Of a stretch of 64,000 nt of DNA, positions 13,263 through 26,356 are shown in pieces; the stretch's first letter is position 1; every line of letters begins with the position of its first letter. The stretch is taken from the NCBI GenBank assembly GCA_038501785.1, contig JBAMJR010000073.1, positions 4,489,001 to 4,553,000 of the forward strand, read 5' to 3'. The notes beneath the pieces were generated by a model. The model saw only the letters and a list, made by a program, of their open reading frames with translations, was not told where the DNA came from and ran no database searches. This DNA comes from Myoxocephalus aenaeus (lineage: Eukaryota; Chordata; Actinopteri; Perciformes; Cottidae). The position numbers were made by a program, and so were the translations under genes.

Positions 13263-13610
13263 TTTTCGATTTTTGATGTGGTTCACCCATCAGAACAGCT
13301 ACACCTATCCGCGGTATGCATGTGTCCAACACATCTAAACTTGTTAATCAAAATAGCTCCCACCCTGAGACAGATATACAGTATTGCATTTGTTGATGTC
13401 ACATGATATACAGTCTTGATGGAATATAAATGAGTGTTTCCTAGAAATAATATTCATAACAATAAACACATTGGGTAGACAGACATATGGAGTGATGTAT
13501 GAATGGACCAACGCGAGATTGGATGGTAAGTCAGAGGCGTGGGATGTGTCTGGCGTCTCTCTGTAAGCCAATGTCAGCAGGGGACACCGCCTCGTTCAAT
13601 AAAAGGTAGC

Positions 13611-16109
13611 TTAGGTCTTCTTGAAGAGCTGCTTGCAAACAACTCCTGCAGCTCTCAGCTCCTGCAGAGAACAAAAGACAACTTATATGTTTTAGATTCA
13701 TACAGACTCAGAATGTAAGTTTGACTAATGGGAATTACCAGGAGGATGACAGAAGCTTATCCCTACTGTCTCCCCTAAATCCTCGCCTACAGTCTCAGAT
13801 AAAACTGTGTCTGATTTAGCAACAGTAACTGTGGGTGGGAGGGGCTGAGGATGGGTCAATTATTCGTAAAGGATGCATGGAGACATTGATTGAGCAATAT
13901 TTTGTAAAACATAGGGCACGCTAGAGGTCAGGTACAGTTTTGTTGAATATCCTCTAGCATCCACCTTGCAAAGTATTTTCTTCCACCAGAGGCCACTGTT
14001 GCATCACATTCAAACCCTCTTTCAGCTGTGGAAACTTCCAACTAATAATGAATTTCATAGCCGCTGATTGAAAACATCTGTTGACATAATTTTAACCAAA
14101 TAATTTGGCATATTATAGTTGCTTAGCTTTGATAGCAGTAATCACACAGAGGGAAATCTGATAATGCTGAACTAATGAAAATGGCAATGCGCTCGTCATT
14201 ACTTTAAAGCCTTTTCAGATGCTAATGGTTTCATTACAGGCAACAGTGGGCCACACTATGAACTTCACAGAGGAGATGTTTAACTAAAAGTTATTGAATT
14301 CTTCTAACAGAAATTAGATTGGAAAAGTCAAGATAATAACATGCAGTGGCTGTCATTGTTATGTGCTGGATCATAGGCTGATAAGTAAATTATTATTAAA
14401 AACAAAAATATTTATAATATTTTTGTTTTTTTCCCTGAGAACAGTACCTTTAGAGGAAGTTCCTTATGCAGAAATAGTATGGTTTATTTGGCAGTAAAAG
14501 AGTTACATACACATGAACCTCACACAGTATAATGTTACTGCTGCCAGAGCTAGTGGGCCAATTCATGAGTCACACATAAAAATACAGCACACATACAGGG
14601 CTGAGAGGCAATTTGGATTTGGATTAAAATGTCCAAATTGCATGCATTAATATTCATGGAAGGAGCTGATGTTTTCTTACCAGATGAAGCTCATCTCCGT
14701 CCACCCAGTGGGTCCAGCCTCTTCCTTCAATCTCTCCCTTCTGCACACACACCAGCTTGTCTCCCTCCCAGGTGATGGTGGTCTTCATGAGGTCACAGGT
14801 CAGGGAGAAAATGGGATTATAATACATGATGCCCCAGTGCACGATTTATTCAAATGTGGCAATGCGGATACATGAGCATATAGATTTAAACATATAACCT
14901 GAGTGAGAGGCAATCCTATTAAAAATAATGATTCTGACAAAAATCTGCACATACAGTCGCACGTGACCCTTTTCTCTCAGGCACCCTCCAGTTTATAGCT
15001 TATCTATAATCAGCCTATCAACATACAAAAAAAGCTTTTTCAAGGGGGACCACAGATAATCTTTGATCCTATTTAGTATTCAGGGAGCAATCTGATTAAA
15101 AGAATGTGAGTCTTGACATACTTCTCTGCCTCTCCCACTTCTTTTCCTGCAGTATCTGACACGGCTCTTCATTACATCAATTCATTGACACGAGCGCGAA
15201 TAGTTTGAGGAAAGTTTTGTAAGTAGGTGGTAAGTTTTGTATAAAATCTCACCACACTATATGCTCATTATAGTCTGGAGGGCTCCCACTGAGAAAAGTT
15301 AGACATACAGTTACAGGTTTGGCACAAATGGGAGACTGGAAAGATGGACCAGGATTCTCAAAAGTTTGAAACAGTATCGCATCATGTGTACGTACATTCA
15401 TTCAAATCCCCCCTGGATACACTGGCCACAAATACTCACCACGCATTTCCTGTCATCCACTCCAGACAGATCCTCCTCAAACTCTTTGCCCACATGGAAG
15501 TCCATGTTGTAGTTTTTGAAGGTGCTGAGGGTCTTGATGATTATGTGGTCCCCCTCGTGGACGATGTCCTTGTCGGGCTTCAACAAGGTGGCGATTTTTC
15601 TGATTGCAACATTTACATCTGCAACAAGTCCCAGAGGAAGGTGGAGAATTAATACAAAGAAAGTTTCAGACATATGCATGTATGTACAGATTTAAAAATA
15701 GTTAGATGCAGGCAGCAGTGTTTGTATGACAAGCATATCTTTTTTGATCAACATAAAATGTTTAAAATAGCTGGTATTCCTAACAATAAAAGTATCACGA
15801 CAAATTTGGACTTCTCTCATTATTGTACTTATACAATGTGAGACATGAAACAATATTCTAGATAGCTGCAATCACTCCACAACAGTAACATTATTAGGAT
15901 TTTTATGAATAGTAGAAGATTATTTACAGGTGCTCTAATGTTAATTATTTAAAGGAGCTCTAATGACGATACGTTTTCTCACAAGCCTTTGCCTTCCCAA
16001 GGCCTGTCCTCCACTAGCGACCTTCTACAAACTCACCAAGAGCCTTCAAGTACTCCTCGAAGTTATCGCTGGAAATCATTTTCCAATATCCGTTCAGATC
16101 ACCTGGCAT
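13611..16109 (-). CDS. rbp1: Cellular retinol-binding protein 1 (CRBP I)
   Basis: Cytosolic retinol carrier that presents retinol to LRAT and retinol dehydrogenases. Exons: 16109-16037 (73 bp), 15618-15440 (179), 14782-14681 (102), 13661-13611 (51, stop TAA), giving 134 residues. MPGDLNGYWKM, NVAIRKIATLLKPDKDI, DFHVGKEFEEDL and GVVCKQLFKK are diagnostic of RBP1. Lys41 is present. Position 109 (108 without Met) is His in GWTHWVDGDELHL where human RBP1 has Gln. Exon sizes and phases match rbp2, so the pair is an old tandem duplication. No TATA box is obvious upstream of 16110. Confidence 0.95.
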
Positions 16110-16720
16110 GTTGGCTGTTGCTCTGCTGCTTTCCTTACTCCCAGTGAGTGATGAAGAGTTCCACTGTTGACGGCTACTTGTGCCAGAGTGCAGAACCTGC
16201 TGTCAAAAGCCCCAATTTGAACCAAATTCACTTTAATCCGATTACCTCCCACTTCCCTCCCTCGGTCAACTCCACGTAACCACTCAAGCCTCCCCATGCT
16301 TTTCCAACATATTGTATGCTGGCATGCATACATAATGTGGAATAGCCTTATGTTGGAGAGTGCTTACGCCACCTGTATGGGATTAGGATGAATACACTTC
16401 CTTTATTAATTGATACAGGGGCATTTATATGGAGTTCCACATGAGGCAGATTTGGCCTGGTTCTGTTGTATAAGATGAGGTCATTTTAATCATGTTATAA
16501 TTATGATGCAGAGCCATCAACAATCAGCCTACAGTGGACTACAAAGTGTGGATAATGTGCACAGTACAAAAGCAGAATCACCTGAGCTTAAAATGGTCTG
16601 GCTGGAAAAAATTAATGTAGCACAACAGGACTGTCGTATCTTTTGTTTCGCCTAGATAACTCAATTAATTTGATAATCTCTCTTTTGCAGCACACCCACT
16701 GTCTAAATCCTTTACTGACT

Positions 16721-16762
<42 letters not shown>

Positions 16763-17576
16763 CTTTCAAAGGATGCCAGTCAGTATCAGTCACAGTGGCG
16801 CTTTCAGCCATTGGCCTCAGTGAGAAAACACCTCCTGTAGCTGAGCAACTGTCAGGATTACTTTAAATCCTTTGGTGGAAAAAATACAGGCTCACAGACA
16901 GCGTGTGTGGATGATAATGGGGAAACTGAACAGATCCACAATGAAATGCTGTTGGGAGGCTGCTGCAGATGTATGGACACCAACAATGATCTTCAGAAGA
17001 GAGGATCCAGTTTAGACCTCTACAATTAAAAAGGCTAGTGATTAGGATGAACATGTGTATACAATCTACTCAAACAAACACACATGGTGCTATTGTTAAG
17101 GCTGATTTCTTAGGTTGTTATGTAAAGGCCAACAAAACATTTAGAAATAAAGGTTTCCGTGTTCCTCAACCAGCATCTCACACCTTTATACAGCATTTTA
17201 TAATGATTTTGTCACTTTTTTTTAAAAACATGACAACTCCTGAACATATTAGTGGACATATGCACCTTAAACTATTGTCTTTTATGAGGTGATTTCTTTT
17301 TCGGCAGCTTTTACCCTGTCTGCTTTCTGAAAATAAAATACATTATTTGCTGGTTATTTGTTGGTAGACTGTGTCAAGGACGGAGAGATAAACAATAAAA
17401 AGTCCAGGATTATTGGGTAATTTATTTTGTCTCTCTGCAGGTGGGATTTGGGATACTGGGAGGAATTGGACTCATTAACTCATTCATTCTAAAATCCTGG
17501 TTATTATTTCATACATTTAGACAACTACAAGGAAAAAAACACCACTCAGACAAATTCCTTTTCAAATATACAGGAT
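16110..17576. other. Intergenic region between nmnat3 and rbp1
   Basis: Holds the rbp1 5' flank and a short (CA)n at 16724-16758. No other gene or clear transposon was seen. Confidence 0.5.
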
Positions 17577-17582
17577 TTTATT
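17577..17582 (-). promoter_or_regulatory. nmnat3: Possible nmnat3 polyadenylation signal
   Basis: AATAAA on the minus strand, about 245 bases past the nmnat3 stop. A second copy lies near 17420. Confidence 0.35.
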
Positions 17583-17825
17583 TCCATTTATCCGAACTCT
17601 GCGATGATGTGAAATGTGTAAAACTACAAAGGATGAAAACTTTTAGCAGACAAACATTCATTGGCACTGTGACACAAAGATGAGGCTCAGTATTTGCAAC
17701 ACTCCATGCGTAAGTGTATGTTTGCAGGTTGTGCAAGTTAAGAAAGTTAAGAAAGCTTCCAGTCTCTGAAGAGAAGCACTAATCTGTGGGCGAATGTTCA
17801 GCTCGATGCTGCAGCAGTCCATCCA

Positions 17826-20155
17826 TCAGTCATCCAGACTATTCACAGCCTGCTTGGCGAGCGGCCTCAGCACTGTGCCCTTATTTATCCTCTCGCTGTC
17901 CTGCGTGTAGAGGTTGTGCTGGTGAATATATTCTATCACAGAGTCTGGGATCAGGTATTTCACACTCAGATCCCGTCTCAGAGCCCGGCGGACCTCTGTG
18001 GCGCTCGTCTCATTCCTCACCCATTCCCTCACAAGGAAAATGTTTCGACGGTGGCGCGAGAGCATGTCCGACATGTGCACAGCTCGCTCGGGCTCAAGCC
18101 CCCCTCGACTGATGCAGACGAGGCCAAAGCGTCCAACCACCTCCTCCACATGGTCGTCCTGCCACAGGCCAGGGATCTTGAACGTTTCGAGGAAATCAGC
18201 TCCACACAGGAGCTTTAACTGTGGACATGGGCCTGAGGGGGGAGGAGGAGGAAGATAGTGAGGAGGACGCCTGCTTCATCTTAACTAGCCAAGCTATCTG
18301 GGAACATTAAGAGAAGCGATATGTTGATATGCAGTGAGGGGCCAGACCTACAACTCACTAGGATTTATTTTGAGAATATAAAATTGCCATGATTAATAAT
18401 TCTGCTGTATGATGCTTGTTGATTTAAATACTTCCTTATGACAATAACAATGGGCTTGCCTCAACTTAGACCCTTAAATCCTTTCTTTTTAAAGCCAAAA
18501 GGTATTCACTCATTAGACCAATCCACTGGGTGTTTGCCAACCGGCTAATTCACTATCAAGCTACAAAAAAATGGAAGACCCATAACAAAAGATGGAAATG
18601 TCTTCTTGAACGAGTGCTCATATTGCTGAGGAGCAAATGCAACAACTTGAGGCATTAGTGGTGTGAACCTGCGATGAAAAGGTAAGTGAACATGTTGAGT
18701 CTGGACCAGGAAGGGGAAAAATCACAACATTAATAAAACTGACTTACTAGTTTTGAACATTACACAAATTAGATATGCATGTTGCTGGAGGCTAAAGAAA
18801 AACACATCAACACCAATTACTGGGAGTCCAAATTTTGTCAATAACACTGTAACTGAACTTTTACTTGAGAAGACTCAACATAGAATAAAATAAAAGAGAC
18901 CAAAACAGCATACCAACCTTTTTATTTTACAAAAATACATATTTTATCCGATTAATTTGTGATAGATCTCACAGTCAATCGTAGATATTTATGCCGTGTT
19001 GTGTAAAAAAGTAGAAGGGCCCAAACAAATATCCTTGTAAAGGATTTGAAAGTCTTCACAGTATTAAACCTATCCTTAATACTCTTTAACCACATTCACT
19101 AAATTCCACAGAGCACAATTATGCTTTGCACATGCTAAGCACAGGCACAATAGTAGGGATTGAAGCAAATCCTTAACCCTAACGTTGTTAGAAGGCTTGT
19201 TAAAAAACGTGATGAAGTAATTTGCTAAAAATAAGTCAAGCACTTTGTGTTTTTTACAATGGAAGAGAGCCAACAGTCACGCAAGTGGATCTCTAAGGCT
19301 GTACTTGCATGCCAAAGTTAGCATGCTAACATGCTCATAATGAAAATATCACACGTATGCATTTTTCGACCTTGCCTGAACCTATATAAATGAATGTTGA
19401 TCGGCCACGCCCCTTCAGTCCTTCCCCTTCCACGTGACACATATTTCATTGAATCGCCAGGTAGACTACTGTATGATCGTATAGCAGCAGCATCATTTAG
19501 CGATTATCCACGCAAACATTCACATATCTTATGTGCTTCAAATCTGTTTATTTGTTTCATACCCGCTACACAACATCTTTTCTGTATTTTACAGTTTCTC
19601 TCCCAAAGTCAGAGCGTGATTCTTTTCCCCAAAAGGAGACACGGCCGTGGCGCTTGCTGAGCCGATGCCGGTCTGTTCTATAATGGTTACCCTGTTCACC
19701 ATCTTAGTTTAGCATGTTTGCATGCTAATATTTGCTATTTAACACGTGACACAATGTGAGGCTAAGACTGAGCCTGATCTTTAAATATATATCAAAGTAC
19801 TTTAACCTGCTGGTGGCGCGAAAGAAAAAATTCTGCAGATCACCAAAAGAATTATTCATCCTCTGGGTACAATGAATGTCTGAACAAAATGTCATTGTTG
19901 AGATAATCACTTCACTTGAATCATTTTTTTTTTTTTTATTATATCTGGACCAAAATGGTGGACTGACCAACAGACACCGCCATCCCAAAATGAGAGAAAA
20001 GACATGCCTGAATGCAGTTAATGTGTTTCTGACAGTTAGAGGTTCTTACTTGAGAGGGGAACAGGGTTTCCACTGGAGTCGTTGTGCGTTCCTGTGCTCT
20101 GCTCATACTCATTCAGAATACCCCCGTAATGATACCTGCCCAACAACCAAACATA

Positions 20156-20198
<43 letters not shown>

Positions 20199-23100
20199 GA
20201 ATATGTTTCTTAAATTTAAGAAATGGTAATACACAGACTTTTCCTTATTCAGATTTTTAGTCATTCTTCTCCCTTTAACTTCTTTTGTTACAAGTAGCTA
20301 GTTGGTATTAATACATTATTTACTCTGTTTATGCATGAGCATAGCTGCCATTTTTAAAAATCTAAACATCATGGCAATAAAGCCTCATCAAACTGAACCG
20401 GATTAGGAAAAGGGAAATGAGTCACAGAAACTAAGCTAAACAATTAAAGCTTCTTAAAAGGTGCACCAGTACACTTGCATGTGTGAGTGTGTGTGAGTCT
20501 TGGGGAGTGACGGGACTTGTGACGTGGCCTGCTCACAGCCTCTGGATAACAACAGGCTACTTCATACCTTGATCAGCACCCGTGTTGCGCAAAAACTCAT
20601 GAGGGGATTTGTAAAGAACGCAAAGTGGGGAAGAAGTAGAGTGAAAAAATGGAAGAAGTTCAATGGTGTAAGAAACCATTTTTTCTCTTAAATAACCCCA
20701 AATTGTGTAAAAACATATGGCATACAGAGGGTGTGTGCAATGATTCAGTGTGAAGAACACTTTTTCCATTACAACATATATTACCTTGGGCCAAATACAT
20801 AATAAGACATTTCATATTCCTGCAAAATAAAAAGCTATATGGAGTGGACCAATACTCTTGGTATGCTTTATTCACATCACCTACTCTCTTCACTCATATT
20901 CATGTCCCAAACAGCCTTTTGCAACTACACCATTCCCACTCTGTGGGACATTAACAGCAGGTGCCCCTGATTTCACCTCATCAAAAACCCAGTCCTGACA
21001 TGGTTCCAGTCTAGTCTGGCAGCCCCAAAGAGACCAGCACCTGAAGTTGGTATTAATAAGTACAGGCAGAGGAGCAGCAAAGGAGAGCACATCCATGAGA
21101 GCTTTGCTGGTACTCTGGTAAAACTAGGACATGTCAGCAAAGAAAACATATTTGTCTTGAAAAAGGATTTAACAATAGACAGAAATACTAAAAGCTAATG
21201 AAAACAAACAGCAACTACTGAGTGGGATATGAACTGGGACAATATGTGCTTGGTTCTATCAACAGAAACAAAATGAAGGTACAGGACCCCCATCAGTATT
21301 AAGGTCCCAATACTTTGACTTGCTGCACACCAAATGTACCCTCAGTGACAGCCCAAAAGCTGAACTTATCCTATGGTCTCTAGCATGATCTTGCACGAAA
21401 ACCTTCTTATTTTTTCTTTTTTTTTTTTGCAAAAGAAGCAACTCTAATGTGGCTTCAAACTTGTTGTATACCTCATGGTGACCGCAGTCTCCGTCCAGTC
21501 TGGCTGCTGGCTCTCCCATTCATCAACCGTGACCCAGTTGGAGCTCTGGAGCGCCAGCTTTGCCATAGCAATTCGGTGCCTAGCCAGTACGAGGCCCTGC
21601 TTTCCATAGCCGTCACTCACTGGAGACACGATGCCACCCACCACCTGGTACTGGCCTGAAGGGAGAGAAGAAGATTAATACAGTTTTTCTGGGTCATGAT
21701 AGCTGATACAGAAATGGAATATAAATCAGAAGATTAAGTACATCTCTGAGATACTGATGTTAATATTATTAGCGCTTCGTCAAATCTCACATTTGAAGGC
21801 AATTTTTCTTAAAAACAGGGTGATGAAGGTGCTTGATCATGTCAAGGAGTATATCATTGTGCAGTGTAAGCGATTTGAAGGGTTTAGAAACTGCCTTAAG
21901 CAATGAGAGTTAGACTAAAAGTTTTAAAATTCTAACTTATATCGGGGAATACAGAAGCAAACTGAGTTAATAAAAAGTTTAAAACAGATGTGTTCCACAA
22001 ACACTCAGAGGACACTAAAAACAGCTCCAGTATGAAGCTTTCAGAAATGTTCTGATGGTCAGCTGATGTATTATAGGTGAGGGGTCAAAGGGAAACTGTA
22101 AGAGCATTATTTATGTACCTGCTCAGTGAAATGCTGCACTGTGAATAGAGCTGACTTAGTATGACCAGTATAATGATGTTGTTGTGACCAGGCCAAAAAC
22201 ACTAATGCAGAGCAGCTTTGGAGATTACTGGGTCCGGGTTTTTATAAAGGGGACCTGTGTGCTGACATGGTTGTTACATGGTTACATGTCGTGGCAGCGC
22301 ATGACAAGACACACAGCTTAAGGTGACTGAGAACAAGGTGTGAAACTTAAGGCCTGCAACATCATAAAAATAAATAAATAAATATATAATTGTTTTTATA
22401 CTTGCAAACAATCGATGAAATGATTTTATTGATTCCTCTTGTTATCTATAGTTCAACAGTAGATTCAATTGTAAATATCCCTCCCATTGTTGCACTGTGT
22501 CTATCGTTAAATGTTTATTGTTGTTATTGTTAAAGGTTATGCACCTCCCGCCAGGACAAATTCCTTGTATGGGTAACATACATGGCAATAAATGGTTCTG
22601 ATTCTGATTCTGAAATAGACAAGAACATGGGGTATTTAAAGCTGCGTTAATTGATATTTAGGCCACTTGGGTGCAGAAGGCGACCCAACGAGCTGAAACA
22701 AGTAGCCCTCTTATTGTCTTATAAAGTCGTTATGGTTAATGTGCTAGAAAATGGCCAACCGTCACGTCAGGAAGACACAAAGCAAAATTAGCATTGATTT
22801 AGAGCTTGTTTATGGCAACCTTATTCTCATTTGAGCTTTTGGATTCAACTCCTGAGAGAAAATATCTGCATCTTTAACTTGCGAGGTGCTCAACTTTCTG
22901 CTCCAGCTTGTCGATAACTTTTTTATGTCTGCTGTTTGGTGTTGGATAGATCATAGACAGAAGATGTATCAGGGCCTGTTCAGGGCCTGTTGGTCATAAA
23001 AAATAAAAATAAATAGTTATAATTAATGGGTTGCTATTCACTATGCGTGTACATTTTACGACCACCAGCCTCAGCTTTAAAACAATGCGAGCATGATAGT

Positions 23101-23626
23101 AAAACGTGTTTCGTCAATACACTGTATTTTACAGTTTCAAATGTCCTAGAATACTTATGTCACTGTCACGTGCCCCAAATCATGTTTTAAAAACTAAAAA
23201 TATGATGTAATGGAACTTCCAGCAGTAATATACGCTATATGGCATGTCTTGATAAACCTTATAGTGAATAGATAAATTAAGTTCTGATCAGTCAGAAATA
23301 AGCGCGGTTTTAAATATTAATAGCTATTTACAGACTGTGTGGGATAAAACACATGAGAAGCCTCCTTTTCCTTTACAGTAATTTACTACAACTGGGTCGG
23401 CAAATTGATCAAGAGATGCAATAATTAAGATCAGCGTTTAATATGGAATAGAGACATTACAATGGGCCAGAGGCCAGCAAATGTGTGCTTTCATGGCTAA
23501 TGTCTGGATCTGACCTGTGTTGTGCATGTGGTCTCTGGCCAGCTCAAACAGCCTCATGTGCTGGTTGGTAATGGGATTAAAGGAGCCACAAGCTAGCAAG
23601 ATGAGTGGAACACGGTGGGTGGCCAT
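17826..23626 (-). CDS. nmnat3: Nicotinamide-nucleotide adenylyltransferase 3
   Basis: Joins ATP and nicotinamide mononucleotide to form NAD+; the mammalian form is mitochondrial. Coding exons: 23626-23515, 21655-21472, 20135-20050, 18232-17826 (stop TGA), 789 bp in total (262 residues; human has 252). The nucleotidyltransferase motif GSFNPITNQH occupies residues 14-23, and the C-terminal phosphate-binding motif is TSATEVR at 203-209. LKLLCGADFLETF and VKYLIPDSVIEYI also match NMNAT3. The third exon encodes a poorly conserved linker (YHYGGILNEYEQSTG), as expected for the isoform-specific region. The start is the first in-frame ATG after a strong acceptor at 23660-23661. An untranslated first exon lies at 24556 and upstream. 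Confidence 0.95.
19290..19985 (+). repeat. Dispersed teleost repeat in the nmnat3 intron
   Basis: Contains GTTAGCATGCTAACATG near 19317 and a related block near 19708. Further on are ATTCATCCTCTGGG, ATGAATGTCTGAACAAAAT and GGACCAAAATGGTGGACTGA. I recall these phrases as part of a very common fish interspersed repeat, so the family match is from memory and the class is uncertain. The ends are approximate. Confidence 0.55.
20159..20194. repeat. (GA)n microsatellite
   Basis: About 17 GA units in an nmnat3 intron, only 24 bases upstream (on the minus strand) of the 20135 acceptor. It therefore lies where the branch point and polypyrimidine tract (CT on the minus strand) would be. Confidence 0.9.
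22480..22615 (+). mobile_element. LINE 3' end (L2/Rex1-type tail)
   Basis: GGACAAATTCCTTGTATG is followed by CATGGCAATAAATGG and a (TTCTGA)n tail, the signature 3' end of a common vertebrate L2-like retrotransposon. It is 5'-truncated and lies in an nmnat3 intron. Confidence 0.65.
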
Positions 23627-23639
23627 CTTGGTTTACCCC

Positions 23640-23654
23640 TCACACCGCTGTCAT
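23640..23654 (-). other. Five-codon upstream ORF in the nmnat3 leader
   Basis: ATG ACA GCG GTG TGA lies in the 33-base leader portion of exon 2 and stops 13 bases before the nmnat3 ATG. Any transcript using the 23659 acceptor would carry it. Confidence 0.5.
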
Positions 23655-24555
23655 AGAACCTTGGGGGGAAAGCAAAAGAAAAGTAAAATGTGGAAAGACT
23701 GAAGAAGGCTTACATAAGTGTGTGTCCTCTTCAAGAACATTCTACCGGATACTGTGCAGAAAAACTTTAGTTCGTACATCTACAAGTCATTTTGCAGGGC
23801 TGTAACATTTGGCAGAGGTTCGTTTTAGTTGCATTTACCAATTTATATATCATTTGGTGGGAGTTTTTAATCCCAAAGCACTTTACAATCTATGAGCACA
23901 GCATTAGTATTGACTATTATATATGTTTCTTTTCTTTTTTTAAGAAGAATTAGTATTAAACGTCCTCTCTATGTCTCATGCTATGGTGTCACTTTAATGT
24001 GTTTAAAAATAATATAATTCTACAATACTTATAAGGAACATTGTTCATCTACTGTATACAAACAGTGCACGGCAGACATTAAACAAACAGACTGCATTGA
24101 AAAACGTTGTAAGTTTTGACCTTGTGTGACAACACCACAAACTGACAGTAATGAAAGCAGTTGCATGTGTCCGGTGTTCACCGTCTTTGGTGACTTCAAT
24201 CACAAGTAACTTCCTGTGTGGAACTGCACACTTCTTTGGTCCGGGGTTTTGACAGGCGCATGACATGCGCAACAGAGAAAGGGACCCTCACAGTTCGCTT
24301 TGACGCAAACTTACGTAACTTAGAAACTATGGGAGGCTGTATGTTTTGGGAGCTGTTACGACGCAAAGGACAGCTCAAACAGATCAATGACGCCTTGGTG
24401 TTGAACCAGAAGCTAACATGAATTAGCCTCGCGTGCAAAGCGACAAAACCCCTTTTGAATGAATGTATAAATAACGCTGAAGAGTAGCGCATTGAAACGG
24501 TCATATAGCCAAAGACACAACAGCTAACGTTAGGAATCACAAAGAATAGGGTTAC

Positions 24556-24700
24556 CTTCTTTTCACATAACTGTTTGGTAAGTGTGTCACACTGTTTCCA
24601 CTCCCCTGTTCTGAGAAGCTGTTGCTCGATAGTTCCGCAGAGAAAAACAGACTGAAGTGCGACCCCTAGTGGAGGAAGGTTAATCTGCGCAAAGGGACGG
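24556..24700 (-). other. nmnat3: nmnat3 5' untranslated exon and promoter area
   Basis: AAAGAAG followed by GTAACC at 24556/24555 is a plausible donor that pairs with the 23659 acceptor. The 5' limit is not visible. A 194-codon ORF from 24780 to 24196 runs through this area but looks fortuitous. Confidence 0.4.
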
Positions 24701-24789
24701 AGCTCTCCGTGGTACTGGAATACACTGCACACGTCTTTTAAATGACACGCAGTGAATAGCCCGACATTGTTGTCATGCATTATCTATTT

Positions 24790-26279
24790 ATTTGCGACCA
24801 GTATTACATTGGTATACAGAATGTCAATAATGTATTGTGCCTCTGTGGATAAGGAGAATGTCTTCTCAGAAGAAACCTCTTCTGTAATCATGTCAGCTGA
24901 CCTTTACAGCAGTGCAACATCAAACAGTTACGTGCTCCTGGTAACCTTTCATTCCATTGTTGCTAACTGCTTGTCAGATGGAAAGGAGAAGCTTTATCGA
25001 ACACTAATTGACTGTCTGACAATGGATGTACGACAATTGGCTTTTCTAATAACTTGCTTTGTTGCAGAGGGACATGGATAACATTGAAAGAATGCGATGG
25101 TTCAAGTAAACGCTATGGCATTTCACAGAGCATTGGTATATACCACTAGAAAATACAGTAAACTGCCCAATTAATACAGTTATGGCTGCAATAAATGCAC
25201 ATGTGTGCATACTGGGTATGCATGCACTTATTTGTGCATGCACTTACATATTTCATAGTAAGTGCAGTTATTCTCAGTGTTTTGCATTTCAAATCTAGGT
25301 TCATTATAATGTTCCTTTATTCCTTAAAACTTTAAAGTAAAACTATTGTGTGCATGCATCCCTAATTTTGTCCTATGTGAAGACAAATACTGTCATATTT
25401 CGGGGCTAAAACGTGTTATTGATTTTACTGCACAAACTGTATCAGTTAAAATCCACAACTTCCTTCATACCACCAGAGAGGAGTTTGTTCTACCCAATAA
25501 TCTGTGATGCGACACCAGAGTTAGTGCAGATAAACAGGAGAAGAGCTCCCAGATTCAGATGGAGGAACATTGTCTCGTTTGGATTGTTTTTGGAGGTAAT
25601 ACTTTAGCATATAACTTGGATGTTCATTTTGAGTCGAAAAAGTGAGACTGGTATGACGACTAGGTCTAGATAGTGTGATCTGAAAGTTTCATTTATATAC
25701 TATACATTTTCAAGGTTAATATTTGTAATTTATTTTCTTTTTAATGTAGATTTTTTGGGAAATTAAAGTTCTTATCACAGTGAGGATTAATCATATATGT
25801 GTTATAAACAATAACAATTTGGCAGACATAACTTGTTGAGTAATCTTTTTAGCCGTACACTTTTTGGACATGCTCGCTAGAGAATACAGATGCTGGAAAC
25901 AGTGGAAAGTAAACAAGGCAAACAGCCTACACATTTGTGTGAAATATTGAGAGTAATATGTAGTTGTCAAAAACAGAACAAGCAATACTTCAGTGATGCA
26001 CAGTGAATATCTCCTTCTGTCACCTGTCCTGAATGATTGCTGAGCTGATGGCTTGGTAGAAGGAAAATCTGCTCATTACACCATCTTTCCTCCGTCACTG
26101 CTCTGCTGTAACTTAGCTGGCACTACCCATGGAAACAGCCAATTGGGAGTATATGTGTGTTAGTGACTGTGTGCACATGTTGATGTGGTCCTACATGTGT
26201 TTGTCTGCATGTGTGTGTTATGTGTGTTTGTGTGTTTGTCTGTTCTGTCTTTCTTATCCTCTTAACTCACTTGAGGTCT

Positions 26280-26356
<77 letters not shown>

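Noticed and set aside
24196..24780. A 194-codon minus-strand ORF upstream of nmnat3
   Set aside because: No recognisable homology; it crosses the likely nmnat3 untranslated exon, its splice donor and the intron. Treated as chance.
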